Part shown: in pieces, positions 32,560 to 45,640 of the stretch | Position numbering within the stretch: position 1 is the first letter of the stretch | Layout: the number at the start of each line of letters is the position of its first letter | The notes under the pieces: model-generated | The model's input: the letters and a program-made list of their open reading frames with translations, nothing else | The model's database searches: none | What the model was told of the DNA's origin: nothing | Source of the DNA: Magicicada septendecula | Lineage: Eukaryota; Arthropoda; Insecta; Hemiptera; Cicadidae | Length of the DNA: 64,000 bases | Assembly: GCA_034769895.1 (NCBI GenBank) | Contig: CM068373.1 | Span: forward strand, 281,447,879 to 281,511,878 | Reading direction: 5' to 3' | Program-made: the position numbers and the translations under genes

Positions 32560-35500
32560 GGCAGGGAGATCCGAAACCCTGTGTCTTCCGCAGCATCGTA
32601 AAAAAAGGTAAACCCCTGAGAGTCAATAAAATAAAACAAATTAATAATAATAACAAAAGAAAACTAGACCCCTATGTAAAAAAATTTATCGATAAATGTA
32701 ACGCTATTAATAAGTGTGATTTCAGTAAGTGTCAATTACCTTATGTACAAGTAGACCTTGGTGTAACATCCACCCTCGGTTTAATTGATTCCGGATCAAC
32801 GCGAAGTTTAATTAGTCATGACCTCGCCAATAAGTTATTTAAACATAATTTAGTTAAACGCAGTCAATCTGTAAATATTAAATGCTCAACCGCTAACAAA
32901 CAAAACTTAATGATAAAACTTATCATTACATGTAAAGTAAAAATTAAAAATTTTACGTGGTATTTTCCAATGTTAGTGTGCGACGAATTAGGACCCGAGT
33001 TAATATTGGGAGCTGATTTTATCAGTAAAACAGGAATAATTCTAAATATTCATGATAAGAAATTTTACTTTGGATTCGATCGTTCACGGAAATATAACTT
33101 GGAGGATAATTCAAATAACAGAGAAAGTACTAGCACTACTTCTTCACATGTAAAGCATCACGAGTGTGAATTAGGTCATCTGGAAAGTAACGATAGACGT
33201 AACATACAAAAGTTAATAAATCAATTCTCCAATGTCCTCACCCCAAAGTTAGGACTGACGGACCTGATAGAGTATAAGATAAATTTGAGCGATAATAAAA
33301 TAATACGTTTAGCCCCATACAAGTTATCACCGCCAAAAATGGAAGTAATGAGGAACCAAATTAATAAACTGTTAGAACAAGGAGTCATCGAACCCTCTAC
33401 GTCATCTTATTCATCCCCCGCGTTTTTAGTACCCAAAAGCAACGATAAACATAGATTAGTTGTAGACTATAGACAACTAAATAAACGGATAGAATTTGAA
33501 TCAATACCACTTCCCGACATCCACAGTGCTTTTCATTATTTTACGAAAGCAAAAATTTTTACCATTATGGATTTGAATCAGGCATTTCATCAGATACCCC
33601 TTTCGGAAGAATCGAAACGTTTCACCGCTTTTGCCGTCCCTTTCAACCTATACCAATTTACAAGGGTACCCTTTGGTATATCCCAAGGTAGTTCTGTATG
33701 TAGCAGATTATTAGAAAAATTATTTCATGACATAAAGTTTAAATATGTGTATCACTACCTAGATGACATTATTATTTACAGTGAGTCAATTGAACAACAT
33801 CTTGAACATTTACGTGAAGTACTATCCCGATTAGAGAAAGCTGGATTAACTGTAAACCCCAGTAAAGTAAATTTTGCTGTGACACAATTCTCCTTTTTAG
33901 GTCACATCGTAAAAGCCAACGGAAAGGTAAGCATAGACCCTGAGCGCACCCGTGCTATCAGAGAATTTTTACCACCGCGGGATGCAAAAGGAATTGCCCG
34001 ATTTTTAGGAATGATAAATTATTTCCACAAGTATATTCCACATCTAGCCGAAATTGCAGCACCGCTAAATACTTTGAGAAAGAAGGGAGTAAAATTTGAG
34101 TGGAATGAGCAACACCAAACCGCATTTGAGATATTAAAAGAAAGCATCATATCACCCCCTGTACTACTATTAGTTGATTTTACTAAACCGTTTGTTGTGC
34201 AAACAGACAGTTCAAGTGTCGCCCTAGGTGCAGTAATATATCAGGAAGTAGATAACTCTCGCTTACCAATTAGTTACGCTTCACGCACCCTGACAGACCA
34301 AGAAAAGAAATACTCTGCTTACGAATTAGAATGTTTAGCTATCGTTTTCGCGTTTGAGAAGTTCAAACCATTTTTAGAACATAAAAAGTTTTTGTTAGAA
34401 ACAGATAATCAAGCTTTATCCTGGCTACTAAATCACCCAAAACAATTAGGTCGTATCGGAAGATGGGTATTAAGATTAAATTGTTTTAAGTTCAAAGTAC
34501 AACATATTAGAGGCACCCAAAACGTAGTTGCCGATACCCTGTCACGTATGTTCCAGCCGAGTAGTAATAATTACGAAAACAAGAGTAGAGAGACACCGAT
34601 TATTAATACGTTAATTACCGAATTTCCTCTTGCATTTACGGATTTAGCCCTTTATCAACAACAAGACCCACGCTTGAGTCCGATTATCGAACAACTTGAA
34701 AAAGGAAACAAGTCAGAAAAATACCTATTAAATAAGAAAGTATTATGTTGTAGAATAGCGAACGGAAAATATTCACGAATCATCGCCCCGGATATTATTA
34801 AACCTATGCTAATGGAATATTATCACTCTTCCCCCATTGGAGCACATATGGGAATAAATAAAACCATACATCGGATTCGTAGAGAATACCACTGGGAAAA
34901 TATGAACAGTGAGATTGCTAACTTTGTAAAAAGGTGTAAGTTGTGTGCACTCAGCAAACCAGCGAGAAACAGCCAAATAAGTCAGTTAATATCTGAGATT
35001 CCTGCTACTCCATTCTCCAAAATTTATTTAGACTTTTCTGGACCCTACCCACGTTCCAAATCAGGAAATACAATGTTACTAATTTGCGTAGATTCTTTTA
35101 GTAAATTCGTCTGGATGTACCCCATGCGGCGAGCTTTAGCTACGACAACAGTAAGCATTCTACAGTATAGATTATTCAAAGAATTCGGTATTCCAGTCCA
35201 TCTAGTGTCGGACAACGGACCACAGTTTAAGTCTAAGGAATTCAGGAACATGTGTTTCAAACTAGGTATAGACCACATTACCACTACAGAGTATCGTCCG
35301 CAAGGTAATATAGCTGAGAGGTATTTGCGAAACCTAAAATCTGCTTTAATAGCCTACCATGCTAACGACCATACTTCGTGGGACCAGAACCTATCCTGGA
35401 TACAATTCGGCATATCATGAAGGACATAAGTCTACCCCATTCGAATTATTGTTCAAGTATAAACCTAACCACCCATTATCCACAAAGTGGAAAATACATG

Positions 35501-35865
35501 AATTATTACCCCTTGAAATTAGGGATAAAAATATTAGGAAAATATGGAATGAAGCGCGTGCTAATTTACGAACAAACTTAGCGAAGTCAAGGAAATATTA
35601 CGAGCAAAAGAATAATAATAATAAAGTAAAGTACCAAATCGGAGACTTAGTTATGTATAAAACGCACCCAACGAGTAGTGCAGTCGATAAGACAACTTCC
35701 AAGCTATCATACAGATGGTGCGGTCCTTATCAAATTCAAAAATACTTAACTCCGGTAACTGTAACTCTGTATGAACCCTCTACTCACAAATATGTGCGAA
35801 GGACACATATTTCACAGATAAAACGTTATCTTGAAGAAGAAAATAGTAGAGTGCCAATTAAATAA
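32560..35865 (+). pseudogene. pol region of Ty3/gypsy element 1 (PR-RT-RH-IN)
   Basis: Domains in order: aspartic protease with the DSGS active-site word near 32.79 kb; reverse transcriptase with RLVVDYRQLN near 33.45 kb and the YLDD catalytic box near 33.76 kb; RNase H with QTDSSSVALGAV near 34.2 kb; integrase with an HHCC zinc-binding part near 34.82-34.96 kb, a DDE core near 35.03-35.32 kb, and a GPY/F-type C-terminal module (WCGPYQI) near 35.7 kb. Order and motifs are those of Ty3/gypsy. The region is not one open frame; it carries about one or two breaks besides any frameshifting natural to the family. Confidence 0.88.
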
Positions 35866-36362
35866 ATAAATGTGAAGACAATGTTTAGTACTCAACTGCA
35901 AAAGTACTTAAGTAACCTTTGGCTACCTTGTCGTATAAGTAGGTACGAGGCCTGATCAACCTTGAATCCTCTTCATCGAAAGTAGAGCAAAGCAAGAAGT
36001 CAGCTGACATCCAATAATAAAAAAAAAAAAATGGAGTAATTAAAGAGTAAATTCTATAACTAGAGAAACTCTCAAGAAAAAGAAAAATCCGGTAGTAGTC
36101 ATAAGTAGTAGAGTTAAGAAAATTTAGAATGTTGAAATACTTTTATAGTGTGTGAATTTTATGTAGTAATCGAATTAGTGTGTAAAATATGAAGTATATG
36201 TATAAATAGTAAGAATCAGCAAGTCAAGAATGACCGATGCTGTTAGTAATTACATACAGCTAGAAACGGGTGAGAGAAATTTAACACTGTACTCCCCAAG
36301 CATACTCTCGGTACGTATCTAACCAAATTTTCCGGAGTCGGTGTTGGTTAAGAGGCGGAGTA
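35866..36362 (+). other. 3' untranslated part of element 1, no envelope gene
   Basis: About 0.5 kb non-coding. The purine-rich stretch aagaggcggag just before the 3' LTR is the likely polypurine tract. Confidence 0.65.
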
Positions 36363-37988
36363 TGTGACGATTTAAATTGTGACAATTAAAAAGAAAATAA
36401 AGAAATAAAAAAATTTTAAGTTGCGAACAATTAACCATTTAAATCTCACAATGATAATAAAAAAACATGTAGGTACTAAGTGTGAATGGAAGTAGTAATT
36501 AATAAGGGAAAAGAAACGGTAAAGAAAAGACATATTGTAAATAATTATTATTGTCGAATTTAACCCTTTGCTTGTTATCAGGCGCCTACCTGTTGATACC
36601 GGACTCGACATGTTTACCGAGTCTTCTGTAATTAAAATAATATAGAAAAATAATGTTAATAATTAAAGAATCTGAAGACACAGATAGTCACGAAAACAAC
36701 TAATTTAAATGATGTATTTTTATCTAGCGATAGTTTGTATAAATAAAAAAGTTTATTTAGAGAGAGACCGGGACTATATTCTCGCGGAATAAACACCCCA
36801 CTATCTATTATCCTGTACCAGTGGTAGCGGACGAAAAATCTCACTCTCGCTATGACGACTCCAAGCAGTGCACACGCACGAGCGAAATGCTCTGTTGAAA
36901 TGTTATGTGATTGGTTATTAGTTTGGATTAATTCTTATGTATTTTACTAACTGCTACAAAAGAGTGTAATATGTAACGTTAAGAGAAAAAAAAAATAAAA
37001 AAAACGTTGTAACAAGAAGAAATATGTGACAACCAATAGTACGAGTGTTAATAACTATAACAGCTATCTTCTCCGATGGACGACTCTTCACAACATCCTG
37101 CCTGGAGACATGAATCATCAGAATTACAACTCTAGTAGATCCGACCGATAATGCAGTTCGAGACTTCTGAGAATCAACGAGTACCTGTGTAGAAGGCCCA
37201 CTCTATCCTGCAGACGTTTAAGCCGTGAACAACTGAGACCAGACCTAGACGAGGACGACGCTCTTAGGGTTCCCAAGATGTAACCATATGGAGGAGACTT
37301 CTACATCCCAAATTAAAGGTGACTCGATAGCACGTCTATCGAGGAATAATAATAATAGTAATTGTAACACAATACTCTCTTAAAGAGACTTTCAGAGACG
37401 ATTGACTTTATAAGAATATAAAAATTTAAATCTAAGAATTTAATTGTAACTATTCAGGCTACTTGCAATTGTAACAGTTTAGATTTTAACGTATCGTAGT
37501 ATAATTAATACCATTCTTCAAATGGAATAATAATGAACCTTAAAAGTAAAAGTAAAAGTAAAGTAAAAGTAAAAGTAACAGTCTTGCAAGCTAATATCTT
37601 GAATTGAATATAATTAATTTTTAAAGTTTAAAGACTAAATACCAAATGGTTACCCGGATCCGGGGAAAAGCTAAATATAATTTGTTGTGATCCCACAGTC
37701 TATATAAAGCAATTTAAACAAGTTAATAATTTAATTAATAATGTAATGGGATCTGTTTTTGAGTAAATGTCATTTGTTTTATTTTAAATGTTTAATAACG
37801 GGAAATCTTCTTGTTGCACACATATACTGAGTACATAAATCAACAGTTTTCCCTTCCCTGATTCCTTTTATATTTACTGTGTGTTGTTCTGTTTAAATTT
37901 CAGCTCGTCCCGAATAAGGCAGCCTGAAGTAATTGGCCGAACCAATTACTTTGGGTTCCCTCTGTTATAACTCAAGAGAAGAGGTTAT
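36363..37988 (+). repeat. 3' LTR of Ty3/gypsy element 1
   Basis: Same sequence as 28735-30355 apart from roughly ten single differences and a small change in the AAAAGT run. Confidence 0.93.
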
Positions 37989-37993
37989 AGTAT

Positions 37994-38185
37994 GACATTT
38001 TATGTGTTCACCCAATGTTTGACAGAGAGAAACATTAAAAACAAAAAAAAAAACATAACGCATTTTTAACAAAAAACAACAGAAAAAAGTGAAAAATACA
38101 ATTATTTATGAATAGTAAGATAGAAACAAAAAAAAGAACTAAGGTATTAACAAATGAAATTCAGATTTGTTATTCTTTTGGTGGT
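37994..38185 (+). repeat. dispersed repeat R, right part
   Basis: gacattttatgtgttcaccc, then agagagaaacattaaaaac, match the continuation of the uninterrupted copy at 62785-62935. Confidence 0.8.
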
Positions 38186-38189
38186 CAAC

Positions 38190-38580
38190 ATTCTTTTTAT
38201 ATTATTTAGTAAAATCTCAAAACCTTCACTGCAAGCAACTTTTGTGGGAAATAAAAAAAAGGAGACATGTATACCATTCCGCTTTACTTAGAGTTTGTTG
38301 ATTAGTCTGCAATAGTTTCAAAAAACGAGAGTTATTCAAAAAAATGAGTACTGTTGGAAAACGAGTTCTGTCACAAAAAAGGTGGACACGTATAATAACA
38401 CGCAAGTAACGCCTTACTTCGAGGTATTTTTTTTTACAAGAAGCAAATATTATTTTAAAGGCATATTGGTTTCCATGTGTAATTTCAGTTTGCAAGTTAA
38501 CCTAATAATGTCAACTTTTGGCGTCAGCGGCACACGTCGGATTTATGTTATCGCTAGAAACATTTCTCGTAAAAAATCTA
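38190..38580 (+). repeat. dispersed repeat S, copy 1
   Basis: Words such as ggcatattggtttccatgtg, cttttggcgtca and gctagaaacatttct match the opposite strand of 63310-63640 in the same order. Non-coding; class unknown. Confidence 0.7.
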
Positions 38581-38739
38581 ACAAAGAAACACGATTGCAA
38601 AATCGTCACCACACTAATTTGTAACATACACAAATAAATGTTCACGATTCTATTATATAATTAATAGCACTATACACAAAATATAAAATAAAATAAAATA
38701 TAAAATAAGAACTGAACATTTAAAAAATGATCAAAATGA

Positions 38740-39158
38740 ACGACACACAATAATAAAAATAATAAAAAATGGGCCACATTCACATAAACAATTATATGAC
38801 AAAACTAACAACTCTATTTAAAAACACATACATTAAAATAGCATACAAAACTAATAAAAATAATTTACAAAATCTAAACAACCCACACAACAAAGGTAAA
38901 ACAACGAATGGTATATAGAAATTTGAATGCCAAGATTGCAATAAATGTTACATAGGACAAACAAAAAAAAAAAAAAAACTGAAAAAACGTTATTTTATAC
39001 ACCTAAACATACACAAAAAACGGAAATATATAAATCTAATTTGGCCACACATGCAATAAACACAGGACTTGAATTCACAGACGTAAGCAACATGACACTA
39101 ATAAAACACATACCACACAAAGGCACCGTAATGAACATTTAGGAAAATTTACAAATAT
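38740..39158 (+). pseudogene. Penelope-like element, end of RT and GIY-YIG endonuclease (left piece)
   Basis: Frames read FTHINNYMTKLTTLFKNTYI then KIAYKTNKNNLQNLNN, then KFECQDCNKCYIGQTKKKKK, then SNLATHAINTGLEFTDVSNM. The CxxCxxCYIGQT box, the ATHAI-NTGHEF box and the preceding LFKNT-IKIA/FKT block are signatures of Penelope-like retroelements, which carry a GIY-YIG endonuclease after the reverse transcriptase. The frame shifts at a long A run. The element is cut by Ty3/gypsy element 2 at 39159. Confidence 0.85.
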
Positions 39159-41344
39159 TGTAGCATAACAGAATTATCACCTAAAAACTTAACTTAATAC
39201 AACATGAATAAAGAAGAAAATGTCAATAGTGAGTGAGAATAATAAATGGTTAAAAAATAAACTAAAGAAACTGTTCATTAAGTCGATAAAATATTAATAA
39301 ATTTAAACTGAATAACAAAGAAAACCCTTGGTCCATATACAAATAACTAACTATATAAAACCCCAATAAAACAGCAGTATACCCAGTAGGTTGGGGAGCA
39401 GTAAAAAGAAAAGACAAAGATAAAAAGCTAAACAAAATATTAATAAGGGGAAATTTATTAAATAAAGAAGCAGAGAAACCCCAAGACACAAAACCAATAA
39501 CAAATTAATAAGTAGCTGTATATGAGAAAAGGACATGAAACCACAAAACAAGAAAATACTAATATAATGAGAAGGAAGAGACAAAATATATCAAGGTTCA
39601 TAAAAAGAATATAGCAACAAGAAAGGATATCCACTAAAACCTTATGAGGAATGAATATACCCAATTCTTATACATTTAAACCCAATGATAAATGTCAGAC
39701 CAAATAACAAGTTACAAGATACAATACAGTGAAAAATAAAACTGTAAACTAATTTGTAAGCCTAGTTTAAGAATAACAAGTGACATACTATAAGAAATAA
39801 ACAGTGAAAGAAAATAAAATTATTTAAAAGAGACAACCATTAGTGTAGAGAGATACCAGATAAAATTAGCATAAGAACAAAAGACAGTTCACTAACTGAG
39901 AATATTATTAGTGATAAGAATGTTTTAAAGATTAGATACAAATGAAGAAATCCTAGATATAAGATGTTTTATTATAGTTGAGTGTTACAAAAAAGCAACC
40001 TAAATACAACAGACAGTGTAACAACTGAAAGTATTATTAATGACAAGATGTTTATAGTTAAATCAAATTAGATATAGTGAACACCAAAGACAGTGTAATA
40101 ACTGAAAAGTGTTATTAGAAATAAGATGTTTTTAGTTCAATCAATTTATATATAATAAATGTAAAGAAGACAGTTAAATAACTGAAAGCGTTATTAGTAA
40201 TAGGATGTTTTAGAATAATTATAGTTAAATGATATAAATGAAAAATAATAAGCTTAAGATATTTTTGTTATGTTTAGGTAATATAAAAATTAGTAGATAT
40301 AAGATGTTCTATTGTATTTAAAATAATGTTCAATAATTTCCATGTTTGTTAAGGCAGAGAAGGGAAGTAGGTAATAGGAATATTGTATTTTTTATTAAAC
40401 TGTAAACCATATAAAAAGTGTAAGGCAAATTAACAAACACACCACAATAGGAAAACAAACCAGCATTGTAAACCAAAATCACCTATCATAGAATCAAACT
40501 CAAATAAATAAATTCAATCAAACTGCATATAATGAATAGAAACTAGTCCATACAACACAAAGATATGAAAATGTAATCAGTACAGATACAAATAATAGAA
40601 AATGTAATGACAAAAGAAGAAAATTAACTTTATTTGGAAATAAATAATACTAGGCCTAAAGGGTACTCAACTCGGATGAAAAGTAAATTAATCAATATTG
40701 GAGTATTATAACAACAAATTATTAACAACAAGCAATAATCATGGAGTGAGTAATATTATTTAATGGAAATATTAACATAAAAACACTTGTAAACCATTTA
40801 AATACTAAATTTGTAAAAAACACAAGGCCTACAATAAATAGCAAAAATTGTAAATTTTAGGCTTATCTGAACTTAAAACAGACCCAGTTATATATCAAAT
40901 TATGAGCGAATCTCAATCAATGCCTGGTCCATGAGCATAAGTGCGGCGCACAATTTCAAACGATAAGAAATAAACATCACAATTACTCAATTACATGTTT
41001 TCATAATTATTTGTACAATAAATATTAGTTTTTTTTTCTAAAAATAATTTAGAGTTATTAGAGAAATATACCAAAAAGAAGAAGAAGGGAGCGAAGTTAG
41101 AAGAGAGAATACTAGATCCAACTACATAAATAGATTATCTATAGAAAACAAATATTTTCAAAAACACAATATCTCATTTATTTAATTGAAAAATAAAAAA
41201 AATACAATTATTAATTATTCAATTAAATTAATTAATCAAAAGAAAAACAAATTTTTATTAAATCTATAATAACAAAAAAAAATTTTCTTACCTACATAAT
41301 ACACAACAACAATTATTATTTCTCTATTTATTTGTTATATAACA
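39159..41344 (+). repeat. 5' LTR of Ty3/gypsy element 2
   Basis: About 2.2 kb, TG...CA ends. Extremely AT-rich. Its partner at 47066 is about 3.1 kb. Confidence 0.9.
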
Positions 41345-41399
41345 AATTGGCGTCCAACTAAATGGCTGAAAATATGAATCAATAGATCTATAAATATGG

Positions 41400-43208
41400 A
41401 CAATTCGTCCAGTTTCCTATTTTAGCTCGGCAGCTGTCAACAGGTCAGAAAAAGAAACAAGATGCACAGGAGGGCGACATCAAAGAAAAGGGCGGTGGAA
41501 GCCGAACAGGAAATAGATATGGAGGATAAGGAGGCGACACCCGTGGAAGATATAGAATCGAGATTACCTCCAGCAGAACCAACCGAACCAGAATCCCAAG
41601 GGAAACAACCCGACAAACAGACACGAACAGAGAATATGGAAATGAAGGAAATGCTCAGGCTAATAATGGAGAGTAACCAACAAGTGAAGGAAGAATTGGG
41701 TAATAAAATCGGGGATAGCAATAAGAAGATTGAAGAAAACAATAAGTAAATGAAAAGTGATAACCAACGATTGAAGGAAGAATGAAGGGAGAATAGTAAG
41801 AAGATGGAGGAGAAGATGGAAGAAAACAGTAAGAAGATGGAGGAAAATATTAAGAAGGTGGAGGAGAAGATGGAAGAGAATAGTAAGGAAATGAAGGAAG
41901 AATTTGTTAATAAGATTGGAGATACCAGTAAGAAGATGGAGGAGAAGATGGAAGAAAACAGTAAGAAGATGGAGGAGAAAATGGAGGAAATAAAAACTGA
42001 CAATAAACAGTCGAAGGAGGAATTAACCCAGATAAGCCAGAAACTGGAAGAAACCAATAAGAAGATGGAAAGCAATAATCAACAGTTAAGAGAAGAATTG
42101 AGGGAGACGAACCAAGAGAATATGAACCGATTAGCTGGAAAGATGGAAGCATTAAAGGAAGAATTGAGTCAGAAGATGAAACAATGAAACAATCAGCAAG
42201 AAAGTAGAAGAGGAAGTCACGGTGATCGAACAAAAGATTACAAGGGCTGACGAAAGATGGAGTTAGACGGAACGAGAAGTACAGAGTATCAAGACTGAAA
42301 TAAATTCTAAGGTCACCAACATCGAAGAAACGAATAAGAGGAATTTAGAAGAGAAAATAAAGGGAACACGTGAAGAATGGGAAAGAGTGCAGGACCATTT
42401 CACTGAAAAATGTGACAGCATTGAAGCTGCTGTGACCAGTATCAACAGTCAGGTGCGACAGAATCAAACAGATATAGACCTGTTCCATAGTCGACCAACC
42501 AGCATCACCAGTTGTCCTAATAACGAAAATCGTGAAGGGATTAACTTCAGGTTTTATAAAAATAAACCTATGGAGTTCCTAGCCAGAATCGAAGAGTACT
42601 TCACCAAACACAGAGGCAACCGCTGGAGAGAGAATAAAGAAGTACTGGGCGAATCCTTCATGGAGATAGCTGATAATTGGTGGATAGCGATCAGAGATGA
42701 AGTGACAGACTACCAACAATTCAAAAGGCTATTCAAGGCCAAATATTGGTATGAATCGACACAAAATATCGCCAGAGACGGGATCTGTCAAGGAAAATAT
42801 AACCCGTATGGAAACCAGACTCTAACAGCGTATTTCTTGGTAAAGGTGTGTGTGGCCAAACATTTAGAGCCCCGAATACCGGAAGAATGCTCTCATTCAT
42901 TGACCGGAAGAGTGGTCAGTAAGCTCTCCTACCACTATGAGGAAGATATCATCAGAGCTAGAAGAAACAGTCAAATAAAGACTGTACAAGCAATGACCGA
43001 ACTTTTGGAAATGTATGAGCACGAGGATTATTACCGCCAAAGTCGCAGGAGATACGAAAGGCCGGAGACAAGAAATAATACGAATAGTACAAATAATAAT
43101 AATCGGCAAAACGGCAACAACAACAATAATTATAGTTCCGCAAACCGGAATAATGCCGAATACAATAATAACCCTCGCAATAACAATAATGTTCCTAGAT
43201 ATAATAAC

Positions 43209-43245
<37 letters not shown>

Positions 43246-43274
43246 TTCCCAGAAGTAATAATAGTGAGAGTAAC

Positions 43275-43316
<42 letters not shown>

Positions 43317-43435
43317 CGTCCGCCTAACAACAACGGTTATTATAATAACCGTAATTATGTTCCGAATGGTCAGAGAAACCCCAACCCACCTAATAACAAT
43401 TATTATGGTAACTGTAACAGAAATTAACCCGAATG
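41400..43435 (+). pseudogene. gag-like region of Ty3/gypsy element 2
   Basis: The first part (about 41.46-42.38 kb) encodes heptad-rich Lys/Glu repeats with EEKMEENSKKMEE words, a long predicted coiled coil. The second part (about 42.54-43.06 kb) is a retrotransposon capsid domain with INFRFYKNKPMEFLARIEEY, WWIAIRDEV and FKAKYW. It ends in an Asn-rich low-complexity tail. No CCHC zinc knuckle was seen. The region carries roughly two or three breaks. Confidence 0.8.
43080..43400 (+). repeat. AAT-triplet tract coding polyasparagine within gag of element 2
   Basis: Long runs of aataataat (about 43205-43250 and 43275-43315) within an Asn-rich stretch of about 100 residues. Such tracts expand by slippage. 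Confidence 0.9.
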
Positions 43436-43829
43436 GAGGTAATAGTAATAATTACAGGACATATCGACCCCATATCAACTACATCAGAGCGGAAAGCAGT
43501 GGACAGAGGAGATACCAGCCTCAACGAAGGAGCCGATACTACGAGTATGAAACCTTTCAAGGGAATCAGGGAAGTAATCGTTACAGAGAGTATGAACCCA
43601 GACGCAGTTCAAGCCTGGGCAATCAAAGAAGACTGCCAGTAACGGAGGCTCAACAAGATGATCGTGCTGAATCAAACGAAGCAGTTTCAGGACTCCAAGT
43701 TGATGCCGCTAACAGCCTAATCCGTAATGATGCGGAGCATTTAAACGAACGGAGGCAGTAATAAATCCCTATAACCCTATACTGCTCCAATCTGCTGGGT
43801 ATGGACAAGAGGTAAAATCGCGTGACGGA

Positions 43830-44829
43830 AGGAAGAATTTTACGATAATATATAATAATTACTTAAAAGATATCCGTAACGACTTGTTAGAAGAGCACGA
43901 AGTAAACATTAATAATAATGACAACGAGATCATATACGTAATTGCAGAAATCGAGAGTATTTCTGTTCCCATAATGATAGACACTGGAGCAAATGTCTCT
44001 ATAATAAACCATAATGAATTGGACCGGATACAGCAGGAATGCCACAAAAACTTACCAGTACTACCTATTAATAATATTGTGCTTGTAGGAGCTACCGGCC
44101 GACAGAACAAAAACCATAAGGAAACAGGTATCCCTAAGTGTCAACAGTCAGGGCGTAAGCTTGGATATGATATTTCTTGTTGCAGCCGGATTACCCTTCA
44201 ACATCATGATAGGGTGTGACATATTACGTAGGAACTCGGCAGTTATCGACTTGTGCCGAGGGAAGGTATCACTCTTTTCGGAAGGTTCGACCAGGGTAGC
44301 CAATTTAACTAACAACAAGATGTTAGACTCCAGACAACTTATCTACCACAAAAATAAAGTGAATTACTTATCAAACTACTCGTCAGACAACAAGCCAGTA
44401 AATCAGAATACAGAAGATGACCTATGGCCACAAAAGATTCAGGAGATACCACCGAAGCCAAAATACCACCGAGCGATTAGATGAAAACCAGCTGAATCAA
44501 TTAGTCAGCATATACGAAAAATATCGAGCTGTATTTTCAAACGAACCTGGACAGATCCGGAACTACCAATGTTCAATACGGTTCAGAGAACCGGTAGAGT
44601 TCAATCGAAAATCATATCCCATAGCACAATCTTTGAAGGAAGCCGTACGCACAGAGATCCAGAACATGATTAGTAAGGATATTATCGAAAGCAGTCAGTC
44701 GCCATACACTAGTCCAATTGTGGCTATACAAAAGAAGAATGGGAAGGTAAGACTTTGCCTTGACGTACGTGAGATAAATAAAATGATTATTAACGATCGT
44801 ACCTCACCTGGCGAAATTGATGAGATATA
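43830..44829 (+). pseudogene. protease and beginning of reverse transcriptase of element 2
   Basis: A retropepsin-type protease with MIDTGANVSIINHNELDRIQ near 43.97 kb and GCDILRRNSAVIDL near 44.21 kb. It is followed by the N-terminal part of a reverse transcriptase with SPYTSPIVAIQKKNGKVRLC and LDVREINKMI near 44.7-44.8 kb. The catalytic YxDD box, RNase H and integrase were not found anywhere in the element. Broken. Confidence 0.82.
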
Positions 44830-45640
44830 ACAAAATTCAAAAATTTTGTAAGAACAACTTACACAAATCATTTGGAAAAACCATTATATTGAATAAAAAA
44901 GAATTTGGTGAAGAAAAATGTCTAAATTCAAAAATTTGTAAGGACAACTTACACCAATTATTTGAAAAAACCATTATAGAGAAACAAAAAGGATTTGATG
45001 AATAAAAATAACTAAATTCAAAAAATTTGTAAGGACAACTTACACCAAATATTTGAAAAACTATCATGAATAAAAAAGAATTTTGATGAATAAAAATAAC
45101 TAAATTCAAAAAATTTGTAAGGACAACTTACACCAATTATTTGAAAAAACCAATATGTATAAAAAGAATTTAGTTGAAGAAAAATAACTAAATTCAAAAA
45201 GTTAGTAAGGACAACTTACACCAATTATTTGAAAAAAAACTATCATGAATAAAAGAGAATTTGGTGAAGAAAAATAACTAAATTCAAAACATTTGTAAGG
45301 ACAACTTACATCAAATATTTGAAAAACTATCATGAATAAAAAAGAATTTTGATGAATAAAAATGTCAAATTTCAAAAAGTTTGTAAGGACAACTATTATG
45401 AATAAAAAAGAATTTTGGTGAATGAAAAATACCAAAATTCAAAAATTTGTAAGGACAACTTACACCAATTATGTGAAAAAACCATTATGTATAAAAAAGA
45501 ATTTAGATGAAGAAAATATCTAATTTCAAAATTTGTAAGACCAACTTACAAGAATTATTTGGAAGAAACTATTAAAATAACAAAAACTTCAAACAGTTGT
45601 AAGACCTACTTACTTGAACTGTTTGACAGAAACTATTAAA
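44830..45640 (+). repeat. tandem array of about 90-bp units
   Basis: About nine units beginning aattcaaaaatttgtaagga occur at roughly 44834, 44925, 45015, 45103, 45191, 45282, 45365, 45434 and 45512, so the period is usually 88-91 bp with shorter late units. Each holds GTAAG gacaa CTTAC, a 5-bp hairpin, followed by accaattatttgaaaaaac and ataaaaaagaattt. The array follows directly on the partial reverse transcriptase frame. Confidence 0.88.

Larger units (their letters stand above)
28735..37988 (+). mobile_element. Ty3/gypsy LTR retrotransposon 1, nearly whole
   Basis: A 9.25-kb element with 1.6-kb direct LTRs, flanked by a 5-bp duplication AGTAT (28730-28734 and 37989-37993). Order LTR, leader, gag, protease, reverse transcriptase, RNase H, integrase, LTR places it in Ty3/gypsy. 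No envelope frame was seen. The LTRs differ at roughly ten positions in 1.6 kb, suggesting a young insertion, perhaps one to two million years at usual insect rates (inference). It looks close to whole, with perhaps one or two interruptions in pol; I treat it as a fossil. Confidence 0.93.

Noticed and set aside
35045-35284. A 79-codon minus-strand frame opposite the integrase core
   Set aside because: It is a shadow of the plus-strand pol region.
41437-42075. A 212-codon minus-strand Ser/Phe-rich frame
   Set aside because: It is the reverse strand of the Lys/Glu coiled-coil part of the gag-like region.
43015-43761. A 248-codon isoleucine-rich frame
   Set aside because: It is the Asn-coding AAT tract of the gag-like region read in another frame; only the region as a whole is listed.
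44817-45435. Small frames on both strands over 44.8-45.4 kb with repeated Phe/Ser or Lys words
   Set aside because: They come from the tandem 90-bp array and carry no protein family signal.
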